Source: Xestospongia bergquistia (Eukaryota > Porifera > Demospongiae > Haplosclerida > Petrosiidae). From it: a stretch of DNA of 64,000 nucleotides. The notes under the pieces were generated by a model that had not been told where the DNA came from, searched no databases, and worked only from the letters and a program-made list of their open reading frames with translations. A program made the position numbers and the translations under genes. Positions within the stretch are counted from its first letter, which is position 1. Each line of letters opens with the position of its first letter. Below are positions 34,851 to 45,099 of this stretch, one piece after another. The DNA lies in contig OZ014416.1 of the NCBI GenBank assembly GCA_963965975.1, forward strand, positions 3,968,001 through 4,032,000. Direction: 5' to 3'.

Positions 34851-35020
34851 ACTCGTCTGATATATACCAATCTTCGACTGGTTCCTGTGGAACGTGATCA
34901 GAGTAGTTACATCTAAGATGGTCAACATAACCATACTGTATTAAAAATAATGTAGGCGAATGTGGATTAGGCGAAACCTGCATGAATCCTACAATCAGTA
35001 AACAATATTCACAAACCTGT
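34717..35020 (-). CDS. Unidentified C-terminal coding fragment
   Basis: The minus-strand frame is open from an apparent splice acceptor (ATTCATGCAG at about 35000-34990, or the earlier GATTGTAG) to a TGA at 34717-34719. The product begins VSPNPHSPTLFLIQYGYVDH, continues with DHVPQEPVEDWYISDEF, and ends in a Pro-rich tail (PNPDPPAVQIDIPP ... FAPLHQA). The amino-acid composition looks protein-like rather than random, and a degraded second copy of its 3' end lies at about 33890-33930. This favours the tail of a transposable-element gene, but I cannot name the family, and a chance frame is not excluded. Confidence 0.35.
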
Positions 35021-35027
35021 ACATGGC

Positions 35028-35205
35028 TGCAAGCACCACACCCACTCATCAAACTTCGATAGCCACACCCATTAAATATTTTGGATGTGGTTTATTTTGA
35101 CCACACCTCATATTTTAATTAATGCTCCAGGTAGTCTAGGAAATTAATGCATAGCTGCAAGCACCACACCCAATTATCAAGCCACGATAGCCACACCCAT
35201 TAATG
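35028..35205. repeat. Short direct repeat pair
   Basis: GCTGCAAGCACCACACCCA(C/A)T followed by ATCAA..(T/A)CGATAGCCACACCCATTAA occurs at about 35028-35072 and again at about 35153-35205, about 126 bp apart. It partly overlaps the 5' side of the neighbouring minus-strand frame. Confidence 0.75.
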
Positions 35206-35398
35206 CTCTACATAATCTCATTTCCCTCACAAAAGCAGACTAACTAATCTCTTGTGGCTTCCTCGGCTTTCTCTCTGGAAGATATACTCACCTTTATAGT
35301 TGTATTCTCGATACTTACCTTTACTGACTACTACAAATTGTATAATTGGGTACAATATATAGAGTAGTATAGATACAGACACACCATTTTATCATAAA

Positions 35399-35446
35399 TA
35401 TGTAATACTACCAAATGTAACACTGCCAAATGTAATACTACCACTC
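35399..35446 (-). repeat. 15-bp minisatellite, left boundary copy
   Basis: About three units of AATACTACCAAATGT / AACACTGCCAAATGT. This is the reverse complement of the minisatellite at 39442-39508, so the two sit as inverted repeats around the 35.45-39.4-kb array. Confidence 0.8.
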
Positions 35447-35449
35447 ATT

Positions 35450-36559
35450 AGATTACTTGTCAAAATTTACTGTATGTTGTTAACTTACTGCCAGGGCTCT
35501 TTGAGATAGAGGAATGTCTGTCTTGAGTCTTGATCCAGATGTCTTGAGCTTTGATCCACAAGTCCAGCGAAGCTACATTAATAGATGCATTATGAATTAA
35601 TGTACTCTAGTACTGTATTCTGTTAACATACTGCCCAGCGTCTTTGAGATCGTGGAAAATCTTGACTCTTGATCCCGATATCCAGCGAAGCTATAGTAAT
35701 AAAACAGAAACTGAGAGTAATGTGTATTATGAGTAATGAGTATTATGAATTATGTACACTAGTACTGTAAGCTGTTAACTTACTCCACAGACTCTTTGTG
35801 ATAGAGGAATGTCTTGACCTTGATCCTGAAGTCCAGTGAAGCTACAGTAATAAAAGAGAAATTAAGAGTAATATGCAGTAATAAAAGAGAAAGTAAGAGT
35901 AATGATGTACACTACTACTGTATTCTGTGAACTTACTCCCCAGCGTCTTTGACAGATAGCAGAATGTCTTTGATTCTTGATCCCAATATCCAGTGAAGCT
36001 ATAGCAATAAAAGAGATATATTTAAGGTTATGATGCATTATGAATTACTTTATACTAGTACTGTATGATCTTACTCCATAGACTCTTCGAGATACATAAA
36101 TGCCTTGAGCCTTACTCCCTAGACTCTTCAGATGAATTTCTTGAGCCTTGAGCTTGATGTCGAGCAAAGCTATAGTAATGAAAAAGAGATTAGGAGTATT
36201 ATGAATTAATGTATTATGAATTAAGACTTATTAATTAATGCACACCAGTACTGTGTGCTGTTAACTTACTCCACAGTCTCTTTGTGGTAGAGGAATGTCT
36301 TGAGTCTTCATCATGATGTCCAGTGAAACTATGGTAATAAAAGGAAAATCAAGAGTAATGATGTCTTTTTTAAGTAATGTACACCAGTACTATATGCTGC
36401 TAACTTACTTCCCAGAATCTTCAGATAGAGGAATGTCTTGAGCCTTGATCTTGACTTCAAGCGAAGCTACAGTTATACAAGAGAAATTAAGAGCAATGAA
36501 TTACTTCATACTAGTACTGACTACTGAATGCTGTTGACTTACTGCCAAAAGTCTTTATA
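35450..36559. repeat. About 150-bp complex tandem array, first part
   Basis: Units contain, in plus-strand order, GTTAACTTACTCC, AGACTCTTTG(A/T)GATAGAGGAATG, TCTTGAGCCTTGATCCTGA, TCCAG(C/T)GAAGCTA(T/C)AGTAATAAAAGAG, AGAGTAATGATG and TTATGAATTAATGTACACTAGTACTGTATTCTG. Starts recur near 35485, 35630, 35780, 35935, 36267 and 36410. On the minus strand each unit shows TTTATTACTATAG before, and GTAAGTTAAC after, a core of about 60 bp. Core lengths vary by 1-3 bp between copies (58, 59 and 62 bp for three compared), which speaks against a conserved reading frame. Confidence 0.9.
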
Positions 36560-36569
36560 GAGAATTGTC

Positions 36570-37128
36570 TAGCCTCGTACCCAAGCTTTCGCGATAGAAA
36601 AGAAAGCTTGGTAACTACTGCTTGTGTATGCGCTTAATTATTGTAAATTATGTTATATGTTCATATCATAATGACAACATTTTAAATTAAATGACAAGTA
36701 AATGGGTCAGGTTTATATTGATGACGTTTCATTCACTACTGAGTTTGGGCATGTCTAGCTGAGTTTGTCGGTTCTGCAGAGATTTAATGAAAGCAAAAAG
36801 AACGACAAATTTGTTCAGTGCTGTTGGAATACAAAACCACACGAAAATATCTTTTCCATCATATATAGCTTCAATGAACAAGAGTTTCTCCTTTTAAGAA
36901 ATAGATTTGGCATTGCTAGCAGCTTTAGAACATACAGTAGAGCAGAAGAAAACTTTATATCAGTGATACAAATAGTCTCATATTACGGGTAAAGGAATTT
37001 TGTCGTCATAGTTGATGGAGGATTCATAGAGTATACTAGTTTCAAAGAAATCTGTGGAAATTAAATGCATGCACAAACTGTAGTTACCAGGCTTTCTTTT
37101 CTATCGTGAAAGCCTGGGTATGAGGCTA
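36570..37128 (-). mobile_element. Long-TIR DNA element copy 1 (559 bp, 10-bp TSD)
   Basis: The ends are 49-bp inverted repeats with four mismatches; they begin TAGCCTC(G/A)TACCCA(A/G)GC and end at GGTAACTAC. The flanks are GAGAATTGTC (36560-36569) and GAGAAATATC (37129-37138), a 10-bp target duplication with two differences. Inside, the minus strand carries a decayed piece of a RecQ-like helicase (about 36850-36880: EAIYDGKDIFVW, with a TAA shortly before it), followed by FVVLFAFIKSLQNRQTQL. The plus-strand frame at 36765-36992 is antisense to it and probably meaningless. The element sits inside a unit of the about 150-bp array. Confidence 0.9.
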
Positions 37129-38597
37129 GAGAAATATCTTGATCCTTGATCCTGACATCCAGCAAAGCTATTGTAATAAAACACAAATTAAGACTATGCT
37201 ATATTATGAATTAATGTACAGTAGTATCGTATTTAGTTAACTTACTCTTCAGATTCTTCGAGGTATAGGAATGTCTTGAGACTTGAGCCAGACATCAAAT
37301 GAAGCTACAGTGATAAGATGCATTATCAATTAATTTATACCAGTACTGTATTCTGTTAACTTACTCCCAAGCGTCTTGAGATAGCAGAATGTCTTGATTC
37401 TTGATCGCAATATCCAGTGAAGCTATAGTAATAAAATAGAAATTGAGAGTAATGTGTATTATGAGTAATGGGTATTATGAATTAATGTACACTAGTACTG
37501 TATGCTGTTAACTTACTCCACAGACTCTTTGTGATAGAGGAATGTCTTGAGCCTTGACCCTGAAGTCCAGTGAAGCTACAGTAATATAAGAGAAATTAAG
37601 AGTAATATGCAGTAATAAAAGATAAAGTAAGAGTAATGATGTATTATGACTTAATGTACACTACTACTGTATTCTGTGAACTTACTCCCCAGTGTCTTTG
37701 AGATAGCAGAATGTCTTGATTCTTGATACTGATATCCAGCGAAGCTATAGTAATAATAATGTGTATTATGAGTAATGGGTATTATGAATTAATGTACACT
37801 AGTACTGTATGCTGTTAACTTACTCCACAGAGTGAGACTCTTTGTGATAGAGGAATGTCTCAAGCCTTGATCCTGAAGTCCAGTGAAGCTACAGTAATAA
37901 AAGAAAAATTAAGAGTAATATGCAGTAATAAAAGAGAAAGTAAGAGTAATGATGTATTATGACTTAATGTACACTACTACTGTATTCTGTGAACTTACTC
38001 CCCAGTGTCTTTAAGATAGCAGAATGTCTTGATTCTTGATCCCAATATCCAGCGAAGCCATAGCAATAAAAGAGATATTAAAGGTAATGATGCATTATGA
38101 ATTACTTTATACTAGTACTGTATGATCTTACTCCCTATCGAGATACATGAATGCCTTGAGCCTTACTCACTAGACTCTTCAGATGAATTTCTTGAGCCCT
38201 GAGCCTGACGTCGAACAAAGCTATAGTAATGAAAAAGAGATTAAGAGTATTATGAATTAATGTATTATGAATTAAGACTTATGAATTAATGTATACTATG
38301 ATTGTATTCAGTTAACTTACTCTTCAGACTCTTTGAGATATAGGAATGTCTTGAGCCTTGAGACTGACATCAAGTCAAGCTATAGTAATAAAAGAAGTTA
38401 AGAGTAATCGTGTTTCATGAATCAATGTAACCTAGTATTGTATTCTGTTAACTTACTTAACAAACTCATCGAGATAGAGGAATGTCTTCATCCTTGACCT
38501 CTGACAACCAGCGAATCTATTGTAATAAAAGAGATTAATAATGCATCATGAATAAATTTATACTAGCACTGACTTACTCCCAAGAGTCCTTGAGATG
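37129..38597. repeat. About 150-bp complex tandem array, second part
   Basis: The same unit as at 35450-36559. Several neighbouring units recur in the same order about 2.04 kb apart (for example the TGAATTTCTTGAGCC unit at about 36130 and 38175). The whole 35.5-37.1-kb segment, including the TIR element, was therefore duplicated as a block. Confidence 0.9.
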
Positions 38598-38607
38598 GAG
38601 AAATGTC

Positions 38608-39097
38608 TAGCCTTGTACCCAGGTTTTCGCAATAGAAAAGAAAGCCTTGTAACTACTGCTTGTGCATGCGTTTATTGTAATTTACGCAATATACTGACAT
38701 CATAATGGCAAGATTTAGAATTAAATGACAAGTAAATGGCTGGGTTTCTATTGATGACGTTTATTTTACTACTGAGTTTAGCCATGGCTAGTTGAGTTTG
38801 TTGGTTCTGTAGATACTTAATGAAAGCAAATAGAGCGACAAACATGTTCAGTGTTGTTGGAATAGAAAACCACACGAAAACATCTTTTCCATCATTAGCA
38901 TAGAGTAGAGCAGAAGAATACTTTCTATCAGTACTACAAATAGTCTCACATTGTGATTAAAAGAATTTTGACATCAATAGTTGACGGAGGATTCCTAGAG
39001 TATACTACTTTCAAAGGAATCTGTGGAAATTAAATGCATGCGCTAATAGTAGTTACCAGGCTTTCTTTCCTATTGCAAAAGCCTGGGTACGAGGCTA
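38608..39097 (-). mobile_element. Long-TIR DNA element copy 2 (490 bp, 10-bp TSD)
   Basis: The same TIRs as copy 1 (TAGCCTTGTACCCAGG at the left, CCTGGGTACGAGGCTA at the right), with a perfect 10-bp flank GAGAAATGTC at 38598-38607 and 39098-39107. The minus strand carries the same helicase remnant (NDGKDVFVWFSIPTTLN, then FVALFAFIKYLQNQQTQL), with less of the upstream part. Because it sits at the same position of the array unit as copy 1, it was probably copied by segmental duplication, not by a second transposition. Confidence 0.92.
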
Positions 39098-39410
39098 GAG
39101 AAATGTCTTGATCCTTGATCCTGATGTCCAGTGAAGCTATTGTAATAGAAAACAAATTAACAGAAATAATTAATTATGAATTAATGTACACTAGTATTGT
39201 ATTCAGTTAACTTACTCTTCAGACTCTTCGAAGTATAGAAATGTCTTGAGTCTTGAGCCTGAAGTATTATGAATCAATGTACACTAGTAGTCTAGTACTG
39301 TATGGTCTTAACTTACTCCCTAGACTCTTTTGAGACAGAGGATGTCTTGAGCCTAGTCCTGGTGTACAGCGAATCTAGGGTAATAAAAGAGAAACGAGAA
39401 GGAATAATAT
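39098..39410. repeat. About 150-bp complex tandem array, last units
   Basis: Two further units after the TIR element (TCTTGATCCTTGATCCTGATG..., then a shortened one), fading out near 39410. Confidence 0.85.
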
Positions 39411-39441
39411 ATTTTACACTGACGTTAAAATATGTTAATGA

Positions 39442-39508
39442 CAATATTACATTTGCAGTATTACATTTGGCAGTATTACATTTGGTAGTATTATATTTGT
39501 AGTATTAG
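39442..39508 (+). repeat. 15-bp minisatellite, right boundary copy
   Basis: About four units of (G)GCAGTATTACATTTG / GGTAGTATTATATTTG. It is inverted relative to 35399-35446. Sequence just outside also matches in inverted orientation (AGTTTATGTCAAAATACC here, CATTTTATCATAAAT at the left). Confidence 0.8.
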
Positions 39509-39689
39509 TTTATGTCAAAATACCAGTTAATGTTTATACATTTTTATTGTTAATATACTTACCAATTGTTATTTCCTTCATCTGCATGTATGTGTGTGTG
39601 TGTATGTTTAAAATAAGGTAATATTGTTAAGTTATACAATATGAATGTAACATTACACTGATATCCGTATACCTAGAAGGACAACAAAT

Positions 39690-40831
39690 CATGTTACTTG
39701 AGTCTATCACGATGTAATACATTACTTTACCATGTACCGAGGAACATCATTCGCTCAGAAATACTGCAGGGAAGACTGCCAAATGACTTGGCTAAATGGA
39801 ATGCAACATACTTTATTAACCAGCATATTTACTTAATGAATATTACTCAGACTTGCAACATAGTACTAAATATACTTCTTACTAAAGTCAATATATCACA
39901 GAGAAAAGGACTAGTTTAAAAGTCAAGCTTGATATACTAACAGACGTGGAGTACTGCTTCTCTGACCATATTTGTTACTATTGTCTTTCCCTTTTGTTGT
40001 AGTCAAGAACATCATTATCTGAGATTTACTACAGAGGACACTGTCAAATGGTTTGGCTGTATGGAATCCAGTTCCTTATTCTGTCTTGCTTAACAGCCCT
40101 GCAAAGGTAAAGTACTTACAAGTACAAAAACATAACAAGCTGACACTCATACAAAAATACACGATATACTAATACACATGGAGTACCGCTACTCTGACCG
40201 TATTTATTTGCCCTTGGGCTGTAGCAAGTAACATCATTGTCTTGGATTGACTTGGCTGAAAGGATATAAAGTCTGGTTGCTAAAATGAAGTAATGCACAA
40301 AATATACTGATTACTAAAGCCTATACCTTACAGAGAAAAGGACTAGTGAGATATTATGTTTTAAAATGACTAGTTAATAACTTGTATAAACACATTCACA
40401 TATGATACAGCACACAACTCAAGACTAAATAACACAATATTCATATTTTATAAAGTATGTTGCATAGATAACTTATGGTACACATATGATAATAATATTC
40501 ATAACTATATGCAACACAATAACCAAATAATAATACAGTACCCATTGGTTGCTAAAATGAAGTAATGCTGTCTAAGATTTCTAGTACAAACCTCTAGTAC
40601 CAACCATTACAAGCTCATACTGAAACAAAAGTTGAGACAATGGAGGTAAATAGGCTTGTACTAAATAGAAAAACTTGACTAATGTTATTCAGACATTGTA
40701 TTAAATATACTGGTTACTAAATTCTATATACTATGGAGAAAAGGAACACTCAGATATGTTTGCAAATGACTTACGACAGACTTAGTACAGACAACAGATG
40801 CACTAAAACTAAGAGATAAAGCTCAATGAAC
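39690..40831. repeat. Complex array with exon-like core, left part
   Basis: Three diverged copies of the unit that fills 43.85-63.1 kb. Core motifs lie at about 39740 (GAGGAACATCATTCGCTCAG ... GCCAAATGACTTGGC), 40003 (CAAGAACATCATTATCTGAG ... GTCAAATGGTTTGG) and 40225. The second has a full pyrimidine tract and TAG in front (TCTTTCCCTTTTGTTGTAG). A 170-bp accessory module (CACATTCACATATGATA...) is present at about 40390-40550. Confidence 0.85.
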
Positions 40832-41160
40832 TATAGGCTGTCCAAGTTGAGTAGAGCCACACAGATGTGTGAATAATTTTGCCTTTTTACGTGCTATCAA
40901 CATGAAACTTGCACTATCGATTTAGCTCACAAATGCACATTTTATATATAAAATTTGGCTCTCTAGCACTACGAGAAAGTACCAAACTAGAAAACTCCTT
41001 ACATTTTCAATGGCATACATTTCACAAACTTCAAATTGCACACCTTCGAGGGTTTAATAAAAAACAATTTTTGCTTTAAGTCACCCATCTATCACTTGGA
41101 AATTAAAAATTACAATTCTAATTATATGAACAAATGGTATATTATAACAATTATTATTAA
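40832..41160 (-). mobile_element. Reversed fragment of the Tc1/mariner-type element
   Basis: It aligns in reverse to 24893-25251. The end (ATAGGCTGTCCAAGTTGAG) corresponds to the right TIR of the 794-bp element, and AATAATTTTGCCTTTTTACGTGCTATCAACATG, CATTTTATATATAAAATTTGGCTCTCTAG and CACACCTTCGAGG all recur. It stops at TTAA (41157-41160), where the piggyBac element begins. Its missing half is not found on the far side, so the piggyBac insertion or a later deletion removed it. Confidence 0.85.
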
Positions 41161-43848
41161 CCCTTTACCGACCAAGGTTGCAGATTTGCAACTTTTTGGA
41201 ACATGCACGAAACGACCAAGGTTGCATATTTGCAACTTTAATACCAAGCGCTGAAGAAGGAATGCACTCAGTCCGAAATCCTCATTAATGTCTATGGAAC
41301 GAAAATAAGATTTATCAATAAAATGACCTTAGTTTTATTAAGAATTGCAATCAACCTCGTCGTAATTGAGCGCAATATTTATACGCATATAATTTCATCA
41401 AACAGCTGGCACACCCAGCCATAAATTAGTTCTCAGCTGCCACACCCAGCCATAAATTTAGCTCTCAGCAGTAATTAGCCATGAATTACAGAGCAGAAGA
41501 TATTGTTGAAATGATTGAAAACGAATGGGAAATTGGTGGTGAGGTTATTTGTGAGTATAGTGACGATGATTTTGACGTAGAAGAGGAAGAAGAGGTTGTT
41601 GTTATATAGTATAATATATAATAGTTATTATTGTATATATAATATGTATAATAATGTGTAAGCAGTAACAATATTATTGCATTATAATTAGAAAAACAAA
41701 CTAAACACTAAGTACCTTTCATTCCATTTTCTTTTACACAGAATGGACACCAACGAAAATCTGGAAAGGTAAGATCAAAAGAAAGAATTATTATAACCAT
41801 GTCTACTGCTTCTGTTATTATACCAACACTCCAAATAATTCTTTGATGCTTGTCTTTTCTAATTCTATAGTTGTGATGCTATGGAGATTGATGAACCATT
41901 TGAATTTGAGTCAGGTGAATCCTTTTTGAGTCAACTAAAACTGCCCTTACTACTGACAGGCCTACTACTGTCCTTCCCTGTACTGTTCCTTGTGAACCTA
42001 CAGTTCCCCTCTCTCATACCCTACTTGGTATCTTCCATTTACTTTTTACTCCTGCTCTAATCAATATGATTGCTGAGCAAACTAATGTATACGCTCGAGA
42101 AGTGCTATCAACTGATGCCTATGAGAGATTTGACCAAGTAACACCGCTTGAAATTCAAGCGTATTTTGGATTCATGATTCTAATGGGAATCAATCAATTA
42201 CCATGCCTTTATCATTACTGGAAATTAGATCCAACTTACTATTACTCCCCAGTAGCAGACAGGATATCTCTGAGACGATTCTAGGAAATCTCTCGGTTTC
42301 TCCATTTCACGCAGAATGAATCCTATTCAGTTCAGCGAACAGATCCTAGCTATGATCGTCTTTGGAAAATCCGACCGGTGATAACTTCCATATCAGAGAG
42401 GTTTTTGGAGATATATAATCCTCACAGTGCCAGCTCAATTGATGAGGCCATGATCCCCTTCAATTGAAGATCCTCTCTCAAGCAATATCTTCCCAAAAAA
42501 CCTACAAAGAGAGGGATAAAAGTCTGGATGAGAGCATATGCTATAAATGGCTATGTTTCTCAATTTCAGGTGTACCTTGGCAAAGTGGGAGGCAGGTCGG
42601 AAACACATATACATGAACGGGTTGTGAAAGATCTAACCAGGAATCATGTTGGCAAACACTATACAGTGTACTGCGATAACTTTTTCACCAGTGTACAGCT
42701 CTTCAATGACCTTCTAAAGGACTCGATCTATGCATGCGGCAGCATTTGATGAAATCGAGTAGGCTATCCTGAAGAATTTAAGCCTTTTCTTAAGAAGGGA
42801 CTACCAGAGAGGGGAGATTACAAGACAATTGAAAAAGAAAATTGCATTTTCTCATTGTGGCAAGACAACAAAACAGTAAGTGTTCTCTCTACCAACTGCA
42901 GAAATGAAGAAGGCACAGTAACCAGAAAACAAAAGGATGGCACAAGAAAAACTTTCACCTGCCCCTTGAATGTTATTGACTACAACAAGTATATGGGAGG
43001 GGTTGATTGCAATGACCAGCTACGACACTACTACTGTGTACGACTGAAAAGCCATAAATTCTACAAATACATCTTTTGGTTTTTATTTGAACTCACTTTG
43101 GCATCCTTCACAGGTATGTACCATCAACAGGGCATGTATACCATCAATACGTTGACTTCAGGTCAGAGTTGGCAAAACAGCTAATTGGGTATTATAACGG
43201 TCGAAAAGTTAGAGGTCGCCCTTCCTCTGCTATTCATCCCTCAGTACCAACTCTACACTTCCCAATAAAGGCAGCAAAGCGAAGCAAATGCTCTCATTGC
43301 TACAGGAAGGGAAAACAATTGAAGTGGACACAGTGGGAATGCCAAATGTGCAAAAAAAACCTATGCCACACAGGAAAACCAGATAGTGACTGTTTCCTAG
43401 CATTTCACAATTATTAGTATTATGTAGTCTACACACACACACACTCATAGTATCATATCCTCATGCTATTTACGTACTAAATTATGTTATACACATTTTA
43501 CTCTACAAATGCACTTCAAAGCGTTTCTTTGTTCTATACAAATACAAGTAATATATGAAACTAACTTTCAATCATAAAGTAGCCCTAGAATAGAACACAA
43601 TCAAACGCTGTCAGTAAACAAAGAAATGTAAACGTAGCCCTTGATCGCGAATTTTGCTACCAACTTCCCTTTATGATGACAAGATCTTGGACAACGTTTC
43701 ACTATCCTTTTGACTCTTCGTAGAACACAACATGCTAACTTTACTTCGAGCAAAGGCAAAAGCGTTCACATCACTAACCTTACATTTCTTTCCCTCTACA
43801 AACCACAGAAATAATTTGGTCACGGTGTGCGTTTGCGCATGCCAAACC
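41161..43848 (+). mobile_element. piggyBac-type DNA transposon, 3' end unclear
   Basis: The left end is classic: target TTAA (41157-41160), then CCCTTTACCGACCAAGGTTGC. Two subterminal copies of GACCAAGGTTGCA.ATTTGCAACTTT (41170-41193 and about 41213-41240) each form a short hairpin. A spliced transposase pseudogene follows. The outer right limit is set only by the point where the array sequence (CACCTAGTAATAAAGATAAAATATG) starts at 43849. I see no inverted CCCTTT terminus or TTAA there, so the right end is probably deleted or mutated. 43418-43848 holds no recognisable gene. Confidence 0.8.
41481..43417 (+). pseudogene. piggyBac-family transposase, broken
   Basis: This would have been the transposase (DDE_Tnp_1_7) of the element. 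The ATG at 41481 opens an acidic N-terminus (MNYRAEDIVEMIENEWEI ... DDDFDVEEEEE), then an intron. A tiny exon (about 41743-41770, between CTTTTACACAG and GTAAGATC) and another acceptor at 41872 are visible. The core runs from about 42030. Catalytic Asp codons are at 42441 (SIDEAMIPF), 42675 (YCDNFFTS) and 43005/43014 (GGVDCNDQ). The C-terminus is a Cys-rich zinc-binding tail (KCSHCYRKGK ... WECQMCKKNLC). In-frame stops: TAG 42282-42284, TGA 42465-42467 and a TGA-TGA pair at 42747-42752; a frame change near 43140 is also needed. Otherwise well preserved, hence fairly young. Confidence 0.92.
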
Positions 43849-44224
43849 ACCTAGTAATAAAGATAAAATATGTAATGATAATTATTGCTGTGTCACTCAC
43901 AAATATCACAGTTTTAGCACCTTCATTTAGTAAAGCTCATTGAATTTAAAGTCAAGCTATATATACTAACACACTTCACTGTATTTACTTACCCTTGGGC
44001 TATAGCGAGTAACATTATTGTCTTGGATTTACTGCAGAGAACACTGTCAAATGATTTGGCTGAATGGAATCTGGTTCCTTTTTCTATCTTGCTAAACAGC
44101 CCTGTAGAAATAAAGTCATGAATCTTTGGCTGCTAAAACGAAGTAACGATGAACTAAACAAAGGGCTAAAGCTCATTGAATTTAAAGTCAAGCTATATAT
44201 ACTAATATGCTTGACTGTATTTAC

Positions 44225-44337
44225 TTGCCCTTGGGCTATAGCAAGGAACATTATTGTCTTGGATTTACTGCAGAGAACACTGTCAAATGACCTGGCTGAA
44301 TGAAATCCAGTTCCTTCTTGTGTCTTGCTAAACAACC
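44225..44337 (-). other. Exon-like core, representative open copy 1
   Basis: 113 bp between a minus-strand TTTTAGCAG acceptor and a GTAAAT donor. The minus frame is open throughout (two bases plus 37 codons): LFSKTQEGTGFHSARSFD, then SVLCSKSKTIMFLAIAQGQ. On the plus strand it is also open over most of its length (RNIIVLDLLQRTLSNDLAE). I do not recognise the peptide. Confidence 0.5.
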
Positions 44338-45099
44338 CTGCTAAAATAAAGTCATGACTCCATGTTTGCTAAAACAAAGTAATACTGTCTAAGATTTCTA
44401 GCACAAAATATTAAAACGTGATTACAAATGCACTAAACTAAGGGCTAAAGCTCATTGAATTTAAACTCAAGCTATATATACTAACACACTTCACTGTATT
44501 TACTTGCCCTTGGGCTATAGTGAGGAACATTATTGTCTCGGATTTACTGCAGAGAACACCGTCAAATGATTTGGCTGAATGGAAACTAGTTCCTTCTTCT
44601 GTTTTGGTAAACAGACCTGTAGAAATGAAGTTGTGAATGATTGGTTGCTAAAACGAAGTAATGCTGTCTAGGATTTCTGGTACAAACCTTTACAAGCTGA
44701 TACTGATACCAAACAAGACACAATAGGGGTTAAAAGCCCTGCAGAAATAAAGTCGTACTCATTGGTTACGAAAACGCTAAGATTTCTAGTACACATCGTG
44801 ACAAGCTTACTGATGTTATCTTTAGTCTTATATGAGGCTCCAACTGTATAATATCCTTCAGCAACAGCTGGTACAAGAATTACATCTGCTTTTGCTCTTC
44901 CTATAATTGAAATGCCTCCTCTACGATCTCAACTGAAATACTAGGTATATCAGAACCCACCTAATAATAAAGATAAAATATTTAATGATAATTATTGCTG
45001 TGTCACTCACAAATATCACAATTTTAGCAGCTTCATTTAGTAAAGCTCATTGAATTTAAAGTCAAGCTATATATACTAACACATTTCACTGTATTCACT

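Noticed and set aside
36765..36992. 75-codon plus-strand frame in TIR element copy 1
   Set aside because: The minus strand of the same segment carries the helicase remnant that is shared with two other copies; the plus frame is not conserved.
41486..41671. Minus-strand Ser/Tyr-rich frame
   Set aside because: It is antisense to the acidic N-terminal exon of the piggyBac transposase and an AT-rich intron.
43418..43848. Right terminus of the piggyBac element
   Set aside because: No AAAGGG-TTAA or inverted copy of the left end could be found; TTCCCTTTATGATG near 43670 has neither the TTAA nor the right orientation.
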